Below the pieces are notes generated by a model. It searched no databases. It had not been told where the DNA came from and saw only the letters and a list, made by a program, of their open reading frames with translations. The position numbers were made by a program, and so were the translations under genes. A DNA stretch of 64,000 nt from Bartonella callosciuri (GTDB lineage: Bacteria; Pseudomonadota; Alphaproteobacteria; Rhizobiales; Rhizobiaceae). Positions 61,543-64,000 of the stretch are shown piece by piece; within the stretch, counting starts at the first letter, position 1, and each line of letters starts with the position of its first letter. The stretch is taken from NCBI RefSeq assembly GCF_014203215.1, contig NZ_JACHIM010000002.1, positions 118,541 to 182,540 on the forward strand. Reading direction: 5' to 3'.

Positions 61543-63342
61543 ATGGCACTTTTTAAAATAATTGCTAAGGTTACACGAAGGATTTATGAACGTTCTCTCC
61601 CGACGCGAGAAATTTATTTAGATCGGATTGCTAAGGCACAGGTAAATCGTCCCAAGCGAAGTTTTTTAGGATGTGCCAATCAGGCTCATGGGTTTGCGGC
61701 TTGTAGCCCAATAAACAAAGAGCGTTTAAAGCATAATATCGTTGGGAATATTGGTATTATTACTGCGTATAATGATATACTTTCAGCACATCACCCTTTT
61801 GAATCTTTTCCTCACTTAATTAAAGAGGCTGCTCGTGTGGCGGGTGGTGTTGCACAAGTGACCAGTGGTGTACCTGCAATGTGTTATGGTGCAACACAAG
61901 GGTATGCTGGGATGAAGCTTTCTCTTTTTTCACGTGATGTGATTGCAATGGCGACGGTTATAGGCTTATCACATGATATATTTGATTGCTGCACTGTCTC
62001 TTGGGGTTTGTGATAAAATCGTACCTGGTTTAGTGATTGGGGCCCTAATATTTGGTCACTTACCAGGTATTTTTGTTCCTGCGGGTCCCATGACAAGTGG
62101 TCAAGATAATGATGAAAAAATGAAGATACGCCAGCTGTACGCTGAAAATAAGATAGATCGCCAAACATTGCTAGAATCAGAAGTACGTTCTTATCATGGG
62201 CCAGGAACCTGTACATTTTATGGAACTACTAACTCAAATCAGATGATATTGGAGATGATGAGGCTACATATGCCTGGAGCCTCTTTCATGAATGCGAGTA
62301 TGCCATTACGAACAAAGGAAGCCACTCAGCGTGTACTTGAAATGACAGCTCTTAGTGATGATTATAGACCACTTGGTATGATCATTGATGAGCACTCTTT
62401 CGTGAATGCTATTGTAGGATTAGATGCAACAGGAGGATATACTAATCATGCGATTCATTTGATTGCTATGGCTGCTGTTTGTGGTATTCGGTTGACATGG
62501 CATGATATTGCAGAAATTTCACCAGTTGTACCTCTTTTAGTACGGATTTATCCTAACGGTTTGGCTGCTATGAATCATCTTCATGCAGCTGGTGGTATGG
62601 GCTTTGTTATTCGTGAGCTCATTGAGGTAGGTTTAGTGCGTGAAGATGTTTGTCCAGTTTTTTGTACCGATCTCAATGCTTATGCAACTGAAGTAAAGCT
62701 TTACGCTGATGGTTGTGTGGTCCGTGAGCCAGCTCTCAATAAAAGTGGTAACCATAAAATATTGCAGGGCGGAAAAAACCGTTTCAAGTTGATGGTGGTA
62801 TTTGTGTTTTGTCGGGAAATTTGGGCACAGCTATTATTAAAGTTTCATCTGTTAAGTTTGAGTATTGGCGGATTGAAGCTCTAGTTCTTGTTTTTAATGA
62901 TCAAAAGGAATCGCAGGAATCTTTCAAAGTTGGAGCATTGAATGATAAAAATTTTATCGCTGTCATTTGTTACCAAGGACCAAAAGCTAATGGTATGCCA
63001 GAGTTGCATAAGTTAACAACTATTTTAAGTGTTTTACAAGATCGAGGTCAAAAGGTCGTGTTGGTAACGGACGGTCGTATGTCAAGTGTATCAGGAAAAA
63101 TTCCTGCTGCAATCCACGTGACACCAGAGGCTTTGGATAATGGTCCCATTGCGCGTTTACAAGATGGTGATATCGTTTGCCTTGATGCTCATGTGGGTAA
63201 ATTAACTATTTTGGAAGACTTGTCAAAATTTAACGCACGAATGATCATTTCTCCTGACTTTTCAAAGAATGAATATGGCGTCGGGCGGGAGCTCTTTCAT
63301 GTTTTTCACCAATCCGTTAGTTTTGCAGATATTTGCAGATAA
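61543..63342 (+). pseudogene. edd: Broken phosphogluconate dehydratase
   Basis: Edd makes 2-keto-3-deoxy-6-phosphogluconate, the first step of the Entner-Doudoroff branch. The coding sequence is nearly whole but split over three frames. The first runs to HDIFD near 61985, where an extra T (GATTGCTGCA for GATGCTGCA) shifts the frame, and the old frame stops at once. The second (SLGVCDKIVPGLVIGALIFG, SYHGPGTCTFYGTTNSNQM with an iron-sulfur cysteine) runs to LQGG near 62770. A second shift is needed to read KPFQVDGGICVLSGNLG and GTAIIKVSSVKFEYWRIEA. The last part (GPKANGMPELHKL, TDGRMSS) ends at 63342. High residual identity suggests recent loss. Confidence 0.9.
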
Positions 63343-63424
63343 GAGGGCATCTATTCTGTGAGTATGAGGAAAGTGCGAAAAGAATGAAAGTGATATTCAT
63401 TGCAATAAATATGAGTAAAACTTC

Positions 63425-64000
63425 TTAGAATTTTGGCACGGGTAAATTATGTGCTCGAGCGGCTGCTTTGAGCGTATTAACCATCAGCATAGCAATTGTC
63501 ATCGGTCCAACTCCTCCCGGAACAGGGGTGATTGCTCTAGCTTTTCCTTTTATTTCTTCAAAATCAACATCACCGACAAGACGCGTCTTTCCCGCACCTT
63601 TTTCTGGAGCTGTAATGCGGTTAATACCAACATCAATAACCACGACACTATTTTTAACCCAGTCTTTTTTAATCATTTTTGGGTGGCCTACAGCTGCTAC
63701 TAAAATATCGGCGCTACGACATACGTCATCAAGATCACGGGTCCGGCTGTGCGCTATCGTCACAGTAGCATTGGCTGCTGTTAAAAGGGCTGCCATAGGT
63801 TTGCCGACAATATTAGAGCGTCCAACAACAACGGCATCAAGACCAGATAAATCTCGTCCACATTGTTGTTCAATCATCATCATGGCACCAGCTGGTGTAC
63901 AGGGAATGATAGCATCTTCAAGGTTGCCAGCTGCCAATTTTCCTACATTGATATAGTGAAAGCCATCCACATCTTTTTGGAAAGCAACGGCTTGTGTTAT
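63425..64000 (-). CDS. folD: Bifunctional methylenetetrahydrofolate dehydrogenase/cyclohydrolase, 5' part outside window
   Basis: Interconverts methylene-, methenyl- and formyl-tetrahydrofolate with NADP. The frame is open to the right edge ([20 protein letters not shown]), so the N-terminal catalytic part lies outside the window and about 190 residues are visible. [17 protein letters not shown] is the NADP-binding signature, [20 protein letters not shown] and [20 protein letters not shown] follow, and [20 protein letters not shown], then [15 protein letters not shown], close the protein. It converges on the edd remnant. Confidence 0.94.
   Translation of the reverse strand: MTQAVAFQKDVDGFHYINVGKLAAGNLEDAIIPCTPAGAMMMIEQQCGRDLSGLDAVVVGRSNIVGKPMAALLTAANATVTIAHSRTRDLDDVCRSADILVAAVGHPKMIKKDWVKNSVVVIDVGINRITAPEKGAGKTRLVGDVDFEEIKGKARAITPVPGGVGPMTIAMLMVNTLKAAARAHNLPVPKF

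Overview
The window is a low-GC alphaproteobacterial chromosome segment that looks like Bartonella. It carries an array of Omp25/Hbp-type hemin-binding outer-membrane proteins and Rhizobiales-specific genes (DUF2093, DUF4170, a PdhS-like kinase, a long Dcd). Intergenic DNA is plentiful and there are many decayed genes, as expected of a host-restricted genome shrinking by pseudogenization. The sequence alone does not settle the species.

Layout. 1-3.5 kb: hbp array (a partial gene, a decayed copy, and a copy with a long Ala/Thr/Pro plus His/Gly insert). 3.6-10.1 kb: ileS, a decayed lipoprotein, tadA, an RluB-type pseudouridine synthase overlapping rsmD. 10.7-12.5 kb: both halves of a split transketolase, each broken. 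12.7-24 kb: lldD, dcd, mutL, DUF2093, then the minus-strand block pmbA, inositol-monophosphatase family, DUF4170, waaA, lpxK. 24-27 kb: gene-poor, with remnants of patatin-like, SRPBCC and probable EVE-domain proteins. 27-34 kb: tRNA-Thr, slyX, an amino-acid permease and the biotin ECF transporter bioMNY with a tandem second bioY. 34-39.8 kb: phage and toxin-antitoxin graveyard (MazE/MazF, HigA-like, an XRE regulator, two lysis-cassette copies in opposite orientation, an Hbp-family remnant) ending at tRNA-Phe. 40-64 kb: mostly intact housekeeping genes: serC, purA, a Rhizobiales membrane protein, rpoH, rluD, an aldehyde dehydrogenase, a soluble FtsK, the PdhS-like kinase, mscL, pyrD, tRNA-His, a puuA/puuB-like pair, zwf-pgl-edd with edd broken, and folD running off the right edge.

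Working together. Hbp proteins would bind hemin at the surface. BioMNY would import biotin. WaaA and LpxK build the Kdo-lipid A core. Zwf and Pgl feed the oxidative pentose phosphate route, while broken edd closes the Entner-Doudoroff branch. RpoH, FtsK and the PdhS-like kinase cover stress response and cell cycle.

The most notable observations are a 365-bp identical tract inside two otherwise diverged bioY copies (gene conversion), the expanded Hbp, and a decayed lysis module in which a lysozyme reading frame continues into membrane and coiled-coil segments with an o-spanin lipoprotein nested out of frame. No clearly new, intact defence or mobile system was found.
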